Positions 21,271 to 30,084 of a DNA stretch of 64,000 nucleotides are shown here, in pieces. The stretch is from assembly GCF_014189455.1 (NCBI RefSeq), contig NZ_CP050296.1, positions 2,042,001-2,106,000 of the forward strand, written 5' to 3'. Both the position numbers and the translations under genes were made by a program. This DNA comes from Mesorhizobium huakuii. GTDB taxonomy: Bacteria; Pseudomonadota; Alphaproteobacteria; Rhizobiales; Rhizobiaceae. The notes below the pieces were generated by a model. The model made no database searches, had not been told where the DNA came from, and saw only the letters and a program-made list of their open reading frames with translations. Numbering within the stretch: position 1 is the first letter of the stretch; every line of letters begins with the position of its first letter.

Positions 21271-22212
21271 ATGTCGCAGGGCAGCACCGTCACACGCGAA
21301 CGCATTGCCGCGATGGAACCGCGCATCCGCCCCTATATCAGGCATACACCGGTGCTGCGCGTCGACATGGCCGACTTCGACCGGCCGCCGCTGGCGGTCG
21401 ATCTCAAGCTCGAATGCCTGCAGCATTCCGGTTCGTTCAAGGCGCGCGGCGCCTTCACCAACCTGCTCGAACGGCCGGTTCCCAAGGTCGGTGTCGTAGC
21501 CGCTTCGGGCGGCAACCACGGCGCAGCCGTCGCCTACGCCGCCATGCGGCTTGGCCACAAGGCGACCATCTTCGTTCCCGAGGTCAGCCCGCAGGCCAAG
21601 CTGGACCGCATTCGCTTCTATGGCGCCGACCTCGTCGTCGGCGGTGCCCGCTATGCCGAGGCGCTGGCCGCCAGCGAACGTTTCGCAGAGCAAACCGGCG
21701 CCTTGCAGATCCACGCCTTCAACCAGGAGGAGACGCTGGTCGGCCAGGGCACGCTCGGGCTCGAGATCGAGAACGACTTGCCTGAGATCGACACGCTGCT
21801 CGTCGCCGTCGGCGGTGGCGGCCTGATCGGCGGCATCGCCGCCTGGTATGCCGGCCGCATTCGCATCATCGCCATCGAGCCGGAGGGCGCGCCGACGCTT
21901 CATCGCGCCTTCGAGGCCGGCCATCCCGTCGACGCCCCGGCGGAAGGCATCGCCGCCGATTCGCTGGCGCCGAAGCGCGTCGGCGAAATGATGTTCCCGA
22001 TCGCCGAAGCCTTCGTCGAACGCTCCATCCTGATCAGCGACGACGACATCATCGCCGCGCAGAAGGCGTTGTGGAACCGGGTGCGCATCATCTCCGAGCC
22101 GGGCGGAGCTGCCGCCTTCGCCGCGATCCTGTCCGGCCGCTACACGCCGACACCGGGTGAACGCGTCGCCGTACTGGTCTGTGGCGCCAACGCAAACCCC
22201 GCCAATTTCTGA
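21271..22212 (+). CDS. Threonine/serine dehydratase-like PLP enzyme
   Basis: A 313-residue fold-type II PLP enzyme. The cofactor Lys is in HSGSFKARGAF (about residue 54), the phosphate-binding loop is SGGNHGAAVAYAA, and the glycine loop is VAVGGGGLIGGIAAW. It lacks the C-terminal ACT domain of biosynthetic IlvA and is therefore the short, catabolic or serine-dehydratase type. Substrate choice (Thr, Ser or 3-hydroxyaspartate) cannot be decided from sequence. ATG 21271 has GAGGAG eight bases upstream. The divergent ArsR gene is the likely regulator. Confidence 0.85.
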   Translation: MSQGSTVTRERIAAMEPRIRPYIRHTPVLRVDMADFDRPPLAVDLKLECLQHSGSFKARGAFTNLLERPVPKVGVVAASGGNHGAAVAYAAMRLGHKATIFVPEVSPQAKLDRIRFYGADLVVGGARYAEALAASERFAEQTGALQIHAFNQEETLVGQGTLGLEIENDLPEIDTLLVAVGGGGLIGGIAAWYAGRIRIIAIEPEGAPTLHRAFEAGHPVDAPAEGIAADSLAPKRVGEMMFPIAEAFVERSILISDDDIIAAQKALWNRVRIISEPGGAAAFAAILSGRYTPTPGERVAVLVCGANANPANF

Positions 22213-22328
22213 TTGCAACCACAGCGGCGGGCTTCACGTTTTTTGAAAGCGCCTCGCCTTTGCCGTGTTTGCTGGTATTCTTCGAGTCGTGAGGATCGGG
22301 CTATCCCGCCTGATTCCAGGAAGGGCCG

Positions 22329-24921
22329 ATGACGCAACGACCCACCTCTAGCGATCGCGGTCTCGCCGGGCGCCTTGCGCTCAGCCGGCTGGCGACGCGG
22401 GTCTCGATGATGGTCGAGCGCGGCTGGCCGTTGCTGCTGCCGCTGATCATTGTCGCCAGCCTGTTCCTGAGCCTCTCCTGGTTCGGCGTTTTCTCGCGGC
22501 TGCCTGATGTCGCGCGCATCGGTCTTGTCGCGGCATTCGGCGTGGCAGCGTTGGCGGCGCTCTATCCGTTGCGTTTCTTCCGCTTGCCTGGGGCCGCCGA
22601 GGTCGACCGCCGCATCGAGGCCGCCAACAAGCTGCTGCACAGCCCCGTGCTGGTGCAGGCCGACCGCCCTAGCGGCCGGGAAAGCAGCTTCTCGCAGGCG
22701 CTGTGGCGCGAACACCAGAAGCGCATGGCCGCCAGGCTCGACAGCCTCGGCGCCGACCTGCCGCGCACCCGCGTGCCGGAGCGCGACCCCTGGGGGGCTG
22801 CGCGCCGTGGCGGCGCTGCTGCTCGTCACCGCCTTTGCCTTCTCCTTCGGGCCGACCGGCGGCAGGATAAGCGACGGCTTCAACGCCCACGGCGCGCACG
22901 ATGCCGTGGCGCCGCGTATCGATGCGTGGGTGACGCCGCCCGCCTACACCGGCAAGCCGCCGATCTTCCTGACCGCCGACGCCAACCAAGCGACGCCAAC
23001 GTTTCATGTCCCCGAGGGCAGCGACGTCTCCTTGCGCGTCACCGGCGGCTCGGGCGAGGAAACGCTCGCCTATGCCGACAAGGATGGCAATGCACGCACC
23101 ATCGATCCGGCCGGACCGCAGGCGACCACCGCCAAGCCAGCCGCAAGCCCGGCGGCGCCAACCAAGATACGCCAGTTCACCGGCAAGCTGACCGGCGACG
23201 GCACGCTGACGCTGAAATCGGGCGAGGACCAGCTTGGCCGCTGGGCCTTCGCGGTGATCGCGGACAAGCCGCCGCAGATCCGCTTCGTCGGCGAGCCCAA
23301 GCGCGCCGCCAACGGCGCCTTTGAACTCAACTACCAGATCGACGACGATTACGGCGCCGCCACCGCCAAGGCGGTCTTCGAACTGGCCGATCCGCTGGCG
23401 CCGGGCGCGCATCCACTCTACGGCCCGCCCGAAATGCCGCTGGCGCTGCCGCGCCGCGGCGGTAAGTCGAATGCCGCCAAGACCACCAAGGACCTGACCG
23501 AGCATGTCTGGGCCGGCAGCAGCATCAAGCTGACGCTGGTCGCCACCGACGACGCCGGCCACACCGCGTCGAGCGAAACCAAGACGCTGGTGATGCCCGA
23601 GCGGCCGTTCGCCAATCCGCTGGCGCGGGCGGTGATCGAACAGCGCCGCCTGTTGGCGCTCGACGCCAATGCCAAGCCCCGCGTGGTTGACCTGATCGAC
23701 GCCATCACGCTGCGGCCCGAAGACACGTTCGACAACATGTCCCACTACCTCGCCATCATGAGCGCGCGCAGCCGGCTGAAGCTGGCCGGCAACGACGATC
23801 AGCTGCGCAGCGAGGTCGCCTATCTCTGGGAAATCGCGCTCGGCATCGAGGAGGGCAACCTCTCGGCCGCCGAGAAGCGGCTGCGCCAGGCGCAGCAGGC
23901 CCTGCAGGACGCCATCAAGAACGGCGCCAGCGACCAGGAAATCGAAAAGGCGATGAAGGAACTGCGCGAGGCGATGAACCAGTTCCTGCAGGAATTCGCC
24001 GAACGCGCCAAGCAGAACCCGAATGCGCCGCAGATGCAGCAGAACGGCCAGGAACTGCGCCAGAGCGACATCGACCGGATGATGGACCAGATCGAGAATC
24101 TGGCGAAATCGGGCGATCGCGACAAGGCGCAGCAATTGCTGTCGCAGCTGCAGGACATGATGAACAATCTCCAGGCCGGCCGTCAGCAGCAGGGCGGTGA
24201 GCAGGACAGCCAGATGCGCCAGCAGATGGACAAGCTCGGCGAAATCCTGCGGCGCCAGCAGGAGATGATGAACGACACCTTCCGCATGGACCAGATGCAG
24301 CGCGGTGAGCGCCAGCGCGGGGAGAACCGCGACGAGCAACTTGGCCAGGGCGGTGGCGAAGACCAGGACAAGCCAGGCGTTGGCCAGGACCGCGATCCGC
24401 TGGCGAGGCCGAAGCCGATGACGCCGCAGGAATTCGCCGATGCGCTGAAGCAGCTGCAGGAAGGCCAGGGCCAGCTGAAAAGCGATCTCGATAAGCTGAA
24501 GAAGAGCCTCGAAGGCATGGGCATGGAGCCCAATGAAGGATTTGGCGAGGCCGGCAAGTCCATGGGCAGCGCCGAGCAGGCGCTTGGCGAGGGCCAGGGC
24601 GACGAGGCCGTCGGGCACCAGGGCCGGGCGCTCGAGGCGCTGCGCAAGGGCGCCAAGGACATGATGAAGCAGATGCAGGCCATGCAGGGCGACCAGGGCG
24701 GCAGCCAGGAAGGCGGGCGTCAGCAGAATGCCGACCGCGACCCGCTCGGCCGGCCGCGCGCCAGCCAGGGTCCGGATTTCGGCGATTCGGTGAAGGTCCC
24801 CGACGAGATCGACGTCCAGCGCGCGCGCCAGATCCTGGAAGCGATCCGCAAGCGGCTCGGCAACGCGCTCAGCCCCGATATCGAGCGCAGCTATCTCGAA
24901 CGGCTGCTTGAGCTGAAATAG
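22329..24921 (+). pseudogene. DUF4175/TIGR02302 membrane protein gene with a single-base frameshift
   Basis: Read across one shift, the gene encodes about 863 residues, the normal size for this alphaproteobacterial family of unknown function. The first frame (from ATG 22329, with GGAAGG upstream) gives two membrane helices and runs to PERDPWG. At the G6 run 22792-22797 the frame must drop one G to continue as GLRAVAALLLVTAFAFSFG. The second part has a beta-rich periplasmic region, then a long Gln/Met-rich coiled coil (24000-24400) and a C-terminal LEAIRKRLG segment. As written, translation ends in a wrong frame at 23324. Everything else is intact, so this may be a sequencing error. Confidence 0.82.
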
Positions 24922-24974
24922 AGACCGCCGCCCCCAAGCCCTGCCCCGACCCCCTCTCGAACGGTTGCAACACC

Positions 24975-25346
24975 ATGCCGAAGCTCGGTACCGTCACGCC
25001 CATCCTGCGCATCTTCGATGTTGCCAAGGCGCATGAATTCTACCTCGATTTTCTCGGTTTCGAAGTGCAGTTCGAACACCGCTACGAAGACAACACGCCG
25101 CTTTACACAGGCATTTATCGCGACGGCTGCGTCTTGCATCTGAGCGAACATCATGGCGACGGCGCGCCGGGTTCTCATCTCCGGATCGAGACGACCGACA
25201 TTGCGGGACTCCACCACGAGTTGACCGAAAGAAAGTACCGCTTTGCCAGGCCGGGGTTGGAGGAGACGCCTTGGAAGACGAAGGAGGTCACGGTCGCCGA
25301 CCCGTTCGGCAACCGCCTGACCTTCTATGAGGATGTGAGGGGCTAA
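24975..25346 (+). CDS. Glyoxalase/bleomycin-resistance (VOC) family protein
   Basis: A 123-residue single VOC-fold protein with two beta-alpha-beta-beta-beta repeats. It begins VTPILRIFDVAKAHEFYLDFLGFEV and carries CVLHLSEHHGDGAPG, a stretch common to bleomycin-resistance-like proteins. It ends VADPFGNRLTFYEDV with the usual metal-site Glu. The substrate is unknown; the family includes dioxygenases, glyoxalases and drug-binding proteins. The 3' end overlaps the convergent LysR gene by 4 nt. Confidence 0.8.
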   Translation: MPKLGTVTPILRIFDVAKAHEFYLDFLGFEVQFEHRYEDNTPLYTGIYRDGCVLHLSEHHGDGAPGSHLRIETTDIAGLHHELTERKYRFARPGLEETPWKTKEVTVADPFGNRLTFYEDVRG

Positions 25347-26206
25347 CCTGACCGGTTGACGAACGCCTCGCGGATCGCCTCCTGCATGCCGTCGATCGCC
25401 TCGCCTGACGCGTTCGGGCTGCGATGCATCACCACATTGGAGGAATCGATGTCGCCGAACCCGTCTGCCGACGTCAGTTCGCGGCAGCCGTCCGGGATGT
25501 TGCTGCGCGAGATCGGCGCGATCGCCAGCCCGGAGGTGACGGCAAGCTTCAGGCCGCCGGTGGTGTCGCTGGTATAGGCGACACGGTAGGCAAGACCGCG
25601 CTGCTCCAGCGATTTTATGGCAAAGTCCTTGCACCAGCTGACCCGGTTGTAGAGCGCGATCGGCACCGGCCGTTCCTCGTGCATGTGATGCAGCGTCGAC
25701 GTCACCCAGACCGTCGGGTCGTGCATCAGCACTTCGCCGCCGGCCGGATCCTGCCATTCGAACACCACGCACAGATCAAGCTCCCCGGCGGCGAGCGCCG
25801 CCAGCTGCGCCTCCGAATGCGCGTAGCGCACGGTGACCTCGACCTTGGTGTGGCGTTTCGAGAATGCGCCCAGCGCGCGCGACAGGATGGCGTGGCCATA
25901 TTCCTCCGGAATGCCGATACGCACCGGTCCGCCGAGCGGCGGCGCCGCCATCGACGCCGCCGTTTCGTCGAGCAGCGAGACGATGCGGCGGGCGTTGACG
26001 ATGAGTTCGCCGCCACGCCGCGTCAGCGCGACACCGCGCGAGCCGCGCTCGAACAGGCTGTCGCCGACCAGCTCTTCGAGTTTCTTCATCTGCATCGATA
26101 CGGCCGACTGTGTGCGGCCGGCCTGCTCGGCCGCCCTGGTGAAATTGCCGGCCTCGGCGATGGCGACAAAGGTACGCAGCAGATCGCTGTCGAGGGTTGG
26201 GCGCAT
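25343..26206 (-). CDS. LysR-family transcriptional regulator
   Basis: A 287-residue LTTR. The N-terminal HTH (about residues 5-64) is LLRTFVAIAEAGNFTRAAEQAGRTQSAVSMQMKKLE in outline, with the typical TQSAVS recognition helix. The effector domain follows from about residue 90 (GPVRIGIPEEYG). It is divergent from an EamA-type transporter gene with about 220 nt between them, so it probably controls that transporter. The ATG at 26206 is the natural start, MRPTLDSDLLRTF. Confidence 0.87.
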   Translation of the reverse strand: MRPTLDSDLLRTFVAIAEAGNFTRAAEQAGRTQSAVSMQMKKLEELVGDSLFERGSRGVALTRRGGELIVNARRIVSLLDETAASMAAPPLGGPVRIGIPEEYGHAILSRALGAFSKRHTKVEVTVRYAHSEAQLAALAAGELDLCVVFEWQDPAGGEVLMHDPTVWVTSTLHHMHEERPVPIALYNRVSWCKDFAIKSLEQRGLAYRVAYTSDTTGGLKLAVTSGLAIAPISRSNIPDGCRELTSADGFGDIDSSNVVMHRSPNASGEAIDGMQEAIREAFVNRSG

Positions 26207-26302
26207 GAAAATCCATCATAAGCAGATTTGATTGCTGGCATCATTCCAATTCGTTTGCAACATGTCAAACGGGGGACGATAGTCGCCATACCCATTGGAT
26301 AT

Positions 26303-26402
26303 GCGGCTGCGAAATCAGCCGCGGACCAATCAAAGAGTCCTCACTCGTGCCCGCTGCCCGAAACGGTGGCGGGTTCTTTTTGATCCGAATGCGCTTCGGG
26401 TC
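26303..26402 (+). promoter_or_regulatory. Structured leader with terminator hairpin before the EamA transporter
   Basis: Three successive hairpins lie 25-125 nt upstream of the ATG. Hairpin 1 is GCGGCTG/CAGCCGC (26303-26322). Hairpin 2 has a 9-bp stem (26350-26358 with 26365-26373) followed by TTCTTTTT, a good intrinsic terminator. Hairpin 3 is GATCCGAA/TTCGGGTC (26382-26402). CCCGAA (26357-26362) can also pair with TTCGGG (26395-26400), which would break hairpins 2 and 3. No recognised riboswitch class fits, and no convincing leader peptide is seen. Confidence 0.5.
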
Positions 26403-26426
26403 ACACGCGCAGGAGCCGGTACGCAG

Positions 26427-27374
26427 ATGCAGAATAGGATGGTGCGCGGCATCCTGAGCCTATGTCTGGGCGTGCTGGTCTTCTCGCTGCAGGACCCGCT
26501 CGTCAAGGCCGTATCGAGCGGTTACCCGGTGACCGAGGTGATGGCGATCCGCTCGATCATCGCCTTACCGATCCTGATCGTTCTCGTCCATGCCGATGTC
26601 GGGCTGCGGGCAATCCTATCGAAGCGGTTCGGCCTGCTGACGATCCGCGCCTTCATTCAGTTCACCTCCTACACGGTGTATTATCTGGCCATCGCCGCGC
26701 TGCCGCTGGCCGATGCGGTGGCGCTCTATTTCATGGCGCCGCTGTTCATCATGGCGCTGGCCGGCCCCTATCTCGGCGAACGCGTCTCCTGGCAGACGCT
26801 GGCGACGGTGCTGATCGGACTGCTTGGCGTCGTCGTGATGGTGCGCCCCGGCGCCGGCCTGTTCGACTGGGCGGCACTCCTGTCGCTAGGCTCGGCGGCG
26901 CTTTACGGCTTCTCGCAGCTGATGGCGCGTAAGATCGGCGATACAGAATCGTCCACCGTCATGGCCTTCTATCAGAACGGCGCCTATCTCGTCGGCGCCG
27001 CGGTCGTTGCCGGCACATTCCATCTGGCCGGAATAACCCACGCCATTCACCCCAGCGTCGAATTCCTGGTGCGGCCGTGGATATGGCCGACGCTGCCGGA
27101 TTTCCTCAAGATGGCCGCCTGCGGTTTCGTCGCCTCCGCCGGCATGATCCTTCTCTCGCAGGGCTACAGGCTGGCGCCGGCCAATCGCGTCGCCACCTTC
27201 GAATACACCGGCATTCTGTGGTCGCCGCTCTGGGGTTTCCTGGTCTTCGCCGAAGTGCCCAGGTCAACGACCGTCATCGGCGCGGCCCTGATCATCGGCG
27301 CGGGCCTGCTGGCACTGAACATCGGACGGCGCGTGAGTACAGCGCCGGTGCTTGCCGTCAGAGATCCAGCCTGA
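26427..27374 (+). CDS. EamA/DMT-family transporter
   Basis: A 315-residue inner-membrane protein with ten predicted helices in two EamA repeats. The first repeat starts VRGILSLCLGVLVFSLQDPLVK. The end of the first half has ALYFMAPLFIMALAGPYLGE, the typical EamA conserved segment. The DMT superfamily exports or imports metabolites such as amino acids; no substrate can be named here. ATG 26427 is preferred because AGGAG sits 11 nt upstream and the membrane part begins directly after it. It is divergent from a LysR gene and preceded by a structured leader with a terminator. Confidence 0.83.
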   Translation: MQNRMVRGILSLCLGVLVFSLQDPLVKAVSSGYPVTEVMAIRSIIALPILIVLVHADVGLRAILSKRFGLLTIRAFIQFTSYTVYYLAIAALPLADAVALYFMAPLFIMALAGPYLGERVSWQTLATVLIGLLGVVVMVRPGAGLFDWAALLSLGSAALYGFSQLMARKIGDTESSTVMAFYQNGAYLVGAAVVAGTFHLAGITHAIHPSVEFLVRPWIWPTLPDFLKMAACGFVASAGMILLSQGYRLAPANRVATFEYTGILWSPLWGFLVFAEVPRSTTVIGAALIIGAGLLALNIGRRVSTAPVLAVRDPA

Positions 27375-27746
27375 TCAAGCGAAACAGATCAGCGCCCGTT
27401 CAACGCGCGATCGGATTTCGGCCAGCGTGAACGGCTTTTGCACGACATCGAGGATGATGCCGTCCAACTCCTCGGCGCGCTCGCGCTGGTCGGCGTAACC
27501 GGTCATCAGCATGATCTTCATCGCCGGGAAAAGGGCTGCCGCCGCGATCGCCATCTCGATGCCGTCCATCTCCGGCATGCGGATGTCGGAGACGACGAGA
27601 TCGTAACCGCCATGCGCGGCGCGGATCAGCGCCAGGCCTTGGGCGCCGTCGGCGGCGATATCGATTGCGTGGCCGGCGCGTTCAAGCGCACGGGCAGCGA
27701 GGGTACGGACGGATTCATCGTCCTCGACGATCAGAAGCTTTGCCAT
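27375..27746 (-). CDS. cpdR: CpdR-like single-domain response regulator
   Basis: A 123-residue stand-alone receiver domain. The acidic pocket is VEDDES, the phospho-acceptor Asp lies in LVVSDIRMPEMDGIE (about residue 54), the Thr is in MLMTGYAD, and the switch Lys is in VVQKPFTLAEI. In Caulobacter and Sinorhizobium, unphosphorylated CpdR localises ClpXP and drives degradation of CtrA and other cell-cycle proteins. The sequence pattern fits CpdR better than CheY or DivK, but identity is inferred. The start at 27746 (MAKLLIVEDD) is preferred over an upstream frame start. The stop directly abuts the convergent EamA gene. Confidence 0.75.
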   Translation of the reverse strand: MAKLLIVEDDESVRTLAARALERAGHAIDIAADGAQGLALIRAAHGGYDLVVSDIRMPEMDGIEMAIAAAALFPAMKIMLMTGYADQRERAEELDGIILDVVQKPFTLAEIRSRVERALICFA

Positions 27747-27865
27747 GGCCGGCAATTTGGCCGCGAAAAGTTGACTTTTTCTGAAAGGACCCAGCACCTG
27801 ACCGGGCTAATTTTTCCGGCGCCGTTAAGGCCTTTTTCAGAACTTGCCGGAGCGAGGCAGTGGCC

Positions 27866-28408
27866 TCACGCATCGCCCTTGACGACACCCACGAACGGCA
27901 GTTCGCGGAAGGCGTGCGCGACGTCCATGCCGTAACCGACGACGAAATAGTCGGGGCAATCGAAGCCGACATAGTCGGCGGTGAGCGCGGTCTGGCGGCG
28001 CATGCGCTTGTCGAGCAGCACGGCGATGGAACAGCTTTTTGCGCCGCGCGACAGCATCAGGTCGCGGGTGAAGGTCAGTGTCTTGCCCGATTCCAGAATG
28101 TCGTCGATCAGCAGCACGTCGCGGCCGGCGACCTCATTGTCGATGTCGCGCAACACCCTGACCTCGCCGCTGGTGGTGCCGGCGCCGTAGCTGGAAATGA
28201 AGATGAACTCGACCTCCGGCGACAGACCGACATCGTGCATAGCGCGGATCAGGTCGGCGGCGAAAATGAACGAGCCCTTCAGCACCGAAATCACCAGCAG
28301 ATCATGGTAATCGTGCTCGGCAATCTCCTTGGCGAGTTCGAGATTGCGGCGCGCGATCGCCGATGCCGAAAACAGGACTTCGATGTCCTTGTCGCGTACG
28401 ATTGGCAT
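27866..28408 (-). CDS. hpt: Hypoxanthine phosphoribosyltransferase
   Basis: A 180-residue purine-salvage enzyme that makes IMP or GMP from hypoxanthine or guanine and PRPP. The PRPP-binding loop is VLLIDDILESGKTL, the flexible loop region holds ISSYGAGTTSGEVRVL, and the base-binding C-terminus contains DYVGFDCPDYFVVGYGMD. Length and all motifs are standard for bacterial Hpt. The start is ATG 28408 (MPIVRDKDIEVLFSA). An extragenic palindrome lies just upstream, so its promoter is probably in the short space 28409-28449. Confidence 0.93.
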   Translation of the reverse strand: MPIVRDKDIEVLFSASAIARRNLELAKEIAEHDYHDLLVISVLKGSFIFAADLIRAMHDVGLSPEVEFIFISSYGAGTTSGEVRVLRDIDNEVAGRDVLLIDDILESGKTLTFTRDLMLSRGAKSCSIAVLLDKRMRRQTALTADYVGFDCPDYFVVGYGMDVAHAFRELPFVGVVKGDA

Positions 28409-28449
28409 TTTTCGCCCCTCAAGTTTTTACCCAGACGCCTTCACACCGA

Positions 28450-28591
28450 GCGTGTGTTGAGATTCAGGTCAGGCCGAGCCGAAAACGGTGGTTCGCGAGA
28501 ACCGGAGCGGAGCGTACTTTTCGTACGTGAGCACCGGAAGCGCAGGGAACCGCCGTTTGCAGGCCGGCCTCACCTGAATATCGACGCACGC
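28450..28591. repeat. 142-bp extragenic palindromic element
   Basis: The outer ~45 nt on the left (GCGTGTGTTGAGATTCAGGT and onward) pair with the right end, whose reverse complement reads GCGTGCGTCGATATTCAGGT, with only a few mismatches. The centre holds GTACTTTTCGTAC. This is the form of RIME-like intergenic repeats of Mesorhizobium and relatives. It ends exactly at the stop codon of the neighbouring minus-strand gene. Confidence 0.75.
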
Positions 28592-29235
28592 TATTCGGCG
28601 AAGGTGACCAACACAGTCCTTACGCCGTTCTTAGGCAGGTCGAGCCGGCTGGCAAAGCCGAATCTTTCGCCCGATGCCAGCGAATGGCCGGATGTCCCCA
28701 ACGTATAACGGGTTGTGCGTCCGTCATTGCCGGTAACCCGGATTTCGAGCGGCGGCATTGTCGCCGGCCCCGTCCCGTCATTGGCTGCCTCGCCATCGAC
28801 GAACAGCACCGGATTGGCCCCCGAGGCGTCGACGTGCGAGGTGACGCCTGAAATGGTCAGCGCCGACGCTTGAGCGCCGGACAGGAACGGCGCCTGGCGC
28901 ACCAGCGCATGGCCGCCGGAGACCCAGAAGGCGGCCAAGGCGGCACCAATGCCGGCGATCCAGAAAATCGGCCCGCCGCGCGCGGCCGGCGGCCGTTCCG
29001 CCGGTGGTTCCGGCTTGCGCAGCATGTCCATGCCCTCGATGGACGGCGTGACAATCAGGCGCGGCGGCGGTGAAACGCTTTCCACGGTAGGGGCAAGGCG
29101 CGGCATCACTTCATAGTCGGCATCGACGATATCGGCCGCCGGGCCGCGCACGATCCGGTCCACCATGGCAATTGCCGGTGGATCGGTCATGATTTCGCCG
29201 GAAACCGGGCGCGCGGTTCGTTCGTCAGCCATCAT
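28591..29235 (-). CDS. Hypothetical single-span membrane protein near ftsE (DUF3426-like)
   Basis: A 214-residue protein. The first ~85 residues are a proline-rich, probably cytoplasmic region. One transmembrane helix follows (IFWIAGIGAALAAFWVSGG, about 93-111), then a periplasmic beta-rich domain of about 100 residues (ALTISGVTSHVD onward, ending DLPKNGVRTVLVTFAE). The C-terminal domain resembles DUF3426/FxLYD-type domains. It is divergent from ftsE and shares the CtrA-box intergenic region, so a cell-envelope or division-linked role is possible. The start could be Met 1, Met 2 or the Met at residue 16. Confidence 0.7.
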   Translation of the reverse strand: MMADERTARPVSGEIMTDPPAIAMVDRIVRGPAADIVDADYEVMPRLAPTVESVSPPPRLIVTPSIEGMDMLRKPEPPAERPPAARGGPIFWIAGIGAALAAFWVSGGHALVRQAPFLSGAQASALTISGVTSHVDASGANPVLFVDGEAANDGTGPATMPPLEIRVTGNDGRTTRYTLGTSGHSLASGERFGFASRLDLPKNGVRTVLVTFAE

Positions 29236-29338
29236 GGCCCCGTATTGCGCGTGTTCGCTTTTCGTTTCTTTTGCGTAAACAAAAATGGTTAACGCTTCCC
29301 CACCGGAGCCCTCGTGACGCGCCGAAACAACCCAGAAA

Positions 29339-29353
29339 TTAACCGCCGGTTAA
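29339..29353 (+). promoter_or_regulatory. Putative CtrA-binding box upstream of ftsE
   Basis: TTAA (29339-29342), seven bases CCGCCGG, then TTAA (29350-29353) is an exact TTAA-N7-TTAA full CtrA site. A further GTTAAC lies at about 29288-29293. The box sits 72 nt upstream of the proposed ftsE start and between divergent genes, so it could control both. Confidence 0.55.
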
Positions 29354-29424
29354 CCATGCCGGCCGATGGTCTTTTTCTCAGAACAGGCAGGCTCTGTGCT
29401 GCCAGGAATTTCAGGTCGTCGAAA

Positions 29425-30084
29425 TTGATTCGCTTCGAAAATGTCGGCCTCCGCTATGGCATGGGTCCGGAAATCCTCCGCGACATCTCCCTGCATATAC
29501 CGGAGCGCTCCTTCCAGTTCCTGAGCGGCCCTTCGGGCGCCGGCAAAACGACGTTGCTGCGCCTTTTGTTCATGTCACTGAAGCCGACACGCGGGCTGAT
29601 CACTATTTTCGGCAAGGACCGCTCGCGCATCTCGCGCACCGAACTGCCGCACCTGCGCCGCCGCATCGGCGTGGTGTTCCAGGATTTTCGCCTGCTCGAC
29701 CACATGACCACCTATGAGAATGTCGCGCTGCCGCTGCGCGTGCGCGGGCGCGAGGAAGCAAGCTACCGCACCGATGTCACCGAGCTGTTGAAATGGGTGG
29801 GGCTGGGCGAGCGCATGCATGTGCTGCCGCCGGTGCTTTCGGGCGGCGAGAAGCAACGCGCCGCCATCGCCCGTGCCCTGATCGAACAGCCGGAGATCCT
29901 GCTCGCCGACGAACCGACCGGCAATGTCGACCCGCCGCTGGCGCGGCGCCTGCTCAGGCTGTTCATCGAACTCAATCGACTGGGCACCGCCGTGGTGATT
30001 GCCACCCATGATCTTGGCCTGATGGAACAGGTCGACGCGCGCCGCATGATCCTGGCCGGCGGAAGGCTGGACATCTATGACTGA
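29425..30084 (+). CDS. ftsE: Cell division ATP-binding protein FtsE
   Basis: A 219-residue ABC ATPase that with FtsX couples divisome assembly to activation of peptidoglycan hydrolases. Walker A is GPSGAGKTT, the Q-loop is VVFQDFRLLDH, the signature is LSGGEKQRAAIARAL, and Walker B is ILLADEPTGNVD, followed by an H-loop in VIATHDLGLM. FtsE proteins of rhizobia begin (M)IRFENVGLRYGMGPE, which corresponds to TTG at 29425. An upstream in-frame start at 29314 would run through the CtrA box and is less likely. The stop overlaps ftsX by 8 nt. Confidence 0.92.
   Translation: MIRFENVGLRYGMGPEILRDISLHIPERSFQFLSGPSGAGKTTLLRLLFMSLKPTRGLITIFGKDRSRISRTELPHLRRRIGVVFQDFRLLDHMTTYENVALPLRVRGREEASYRTDVTELLKWVGLGERMHVLPPVLSGGEKQRAAIARALIEQPEILLADEPTGNVDPPLARRLLRLFIELNRLGTAVVIATHDLGLMEQVDARRMILAGGRLDIYD

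Noticed and set aside
22786..22800. Programmed ribosomal frameshifting in the DUF4175 gene
   Set aside because: The G6 run is not a classic X-XXY-YYZ slippery site, and no Shine-Dalgarno-like enhancer or pseudoknot was evident. A single extra base is simpler.
22669..24618. A 649-codon open frame on the minus strand opposite the DUF4175 gene
   Set aside because: It is antisense to a recognised Gln-rich protein. Its translation is a low-complexity Leu/His/Arg mix, an effect of high GC, with no family resemblance.
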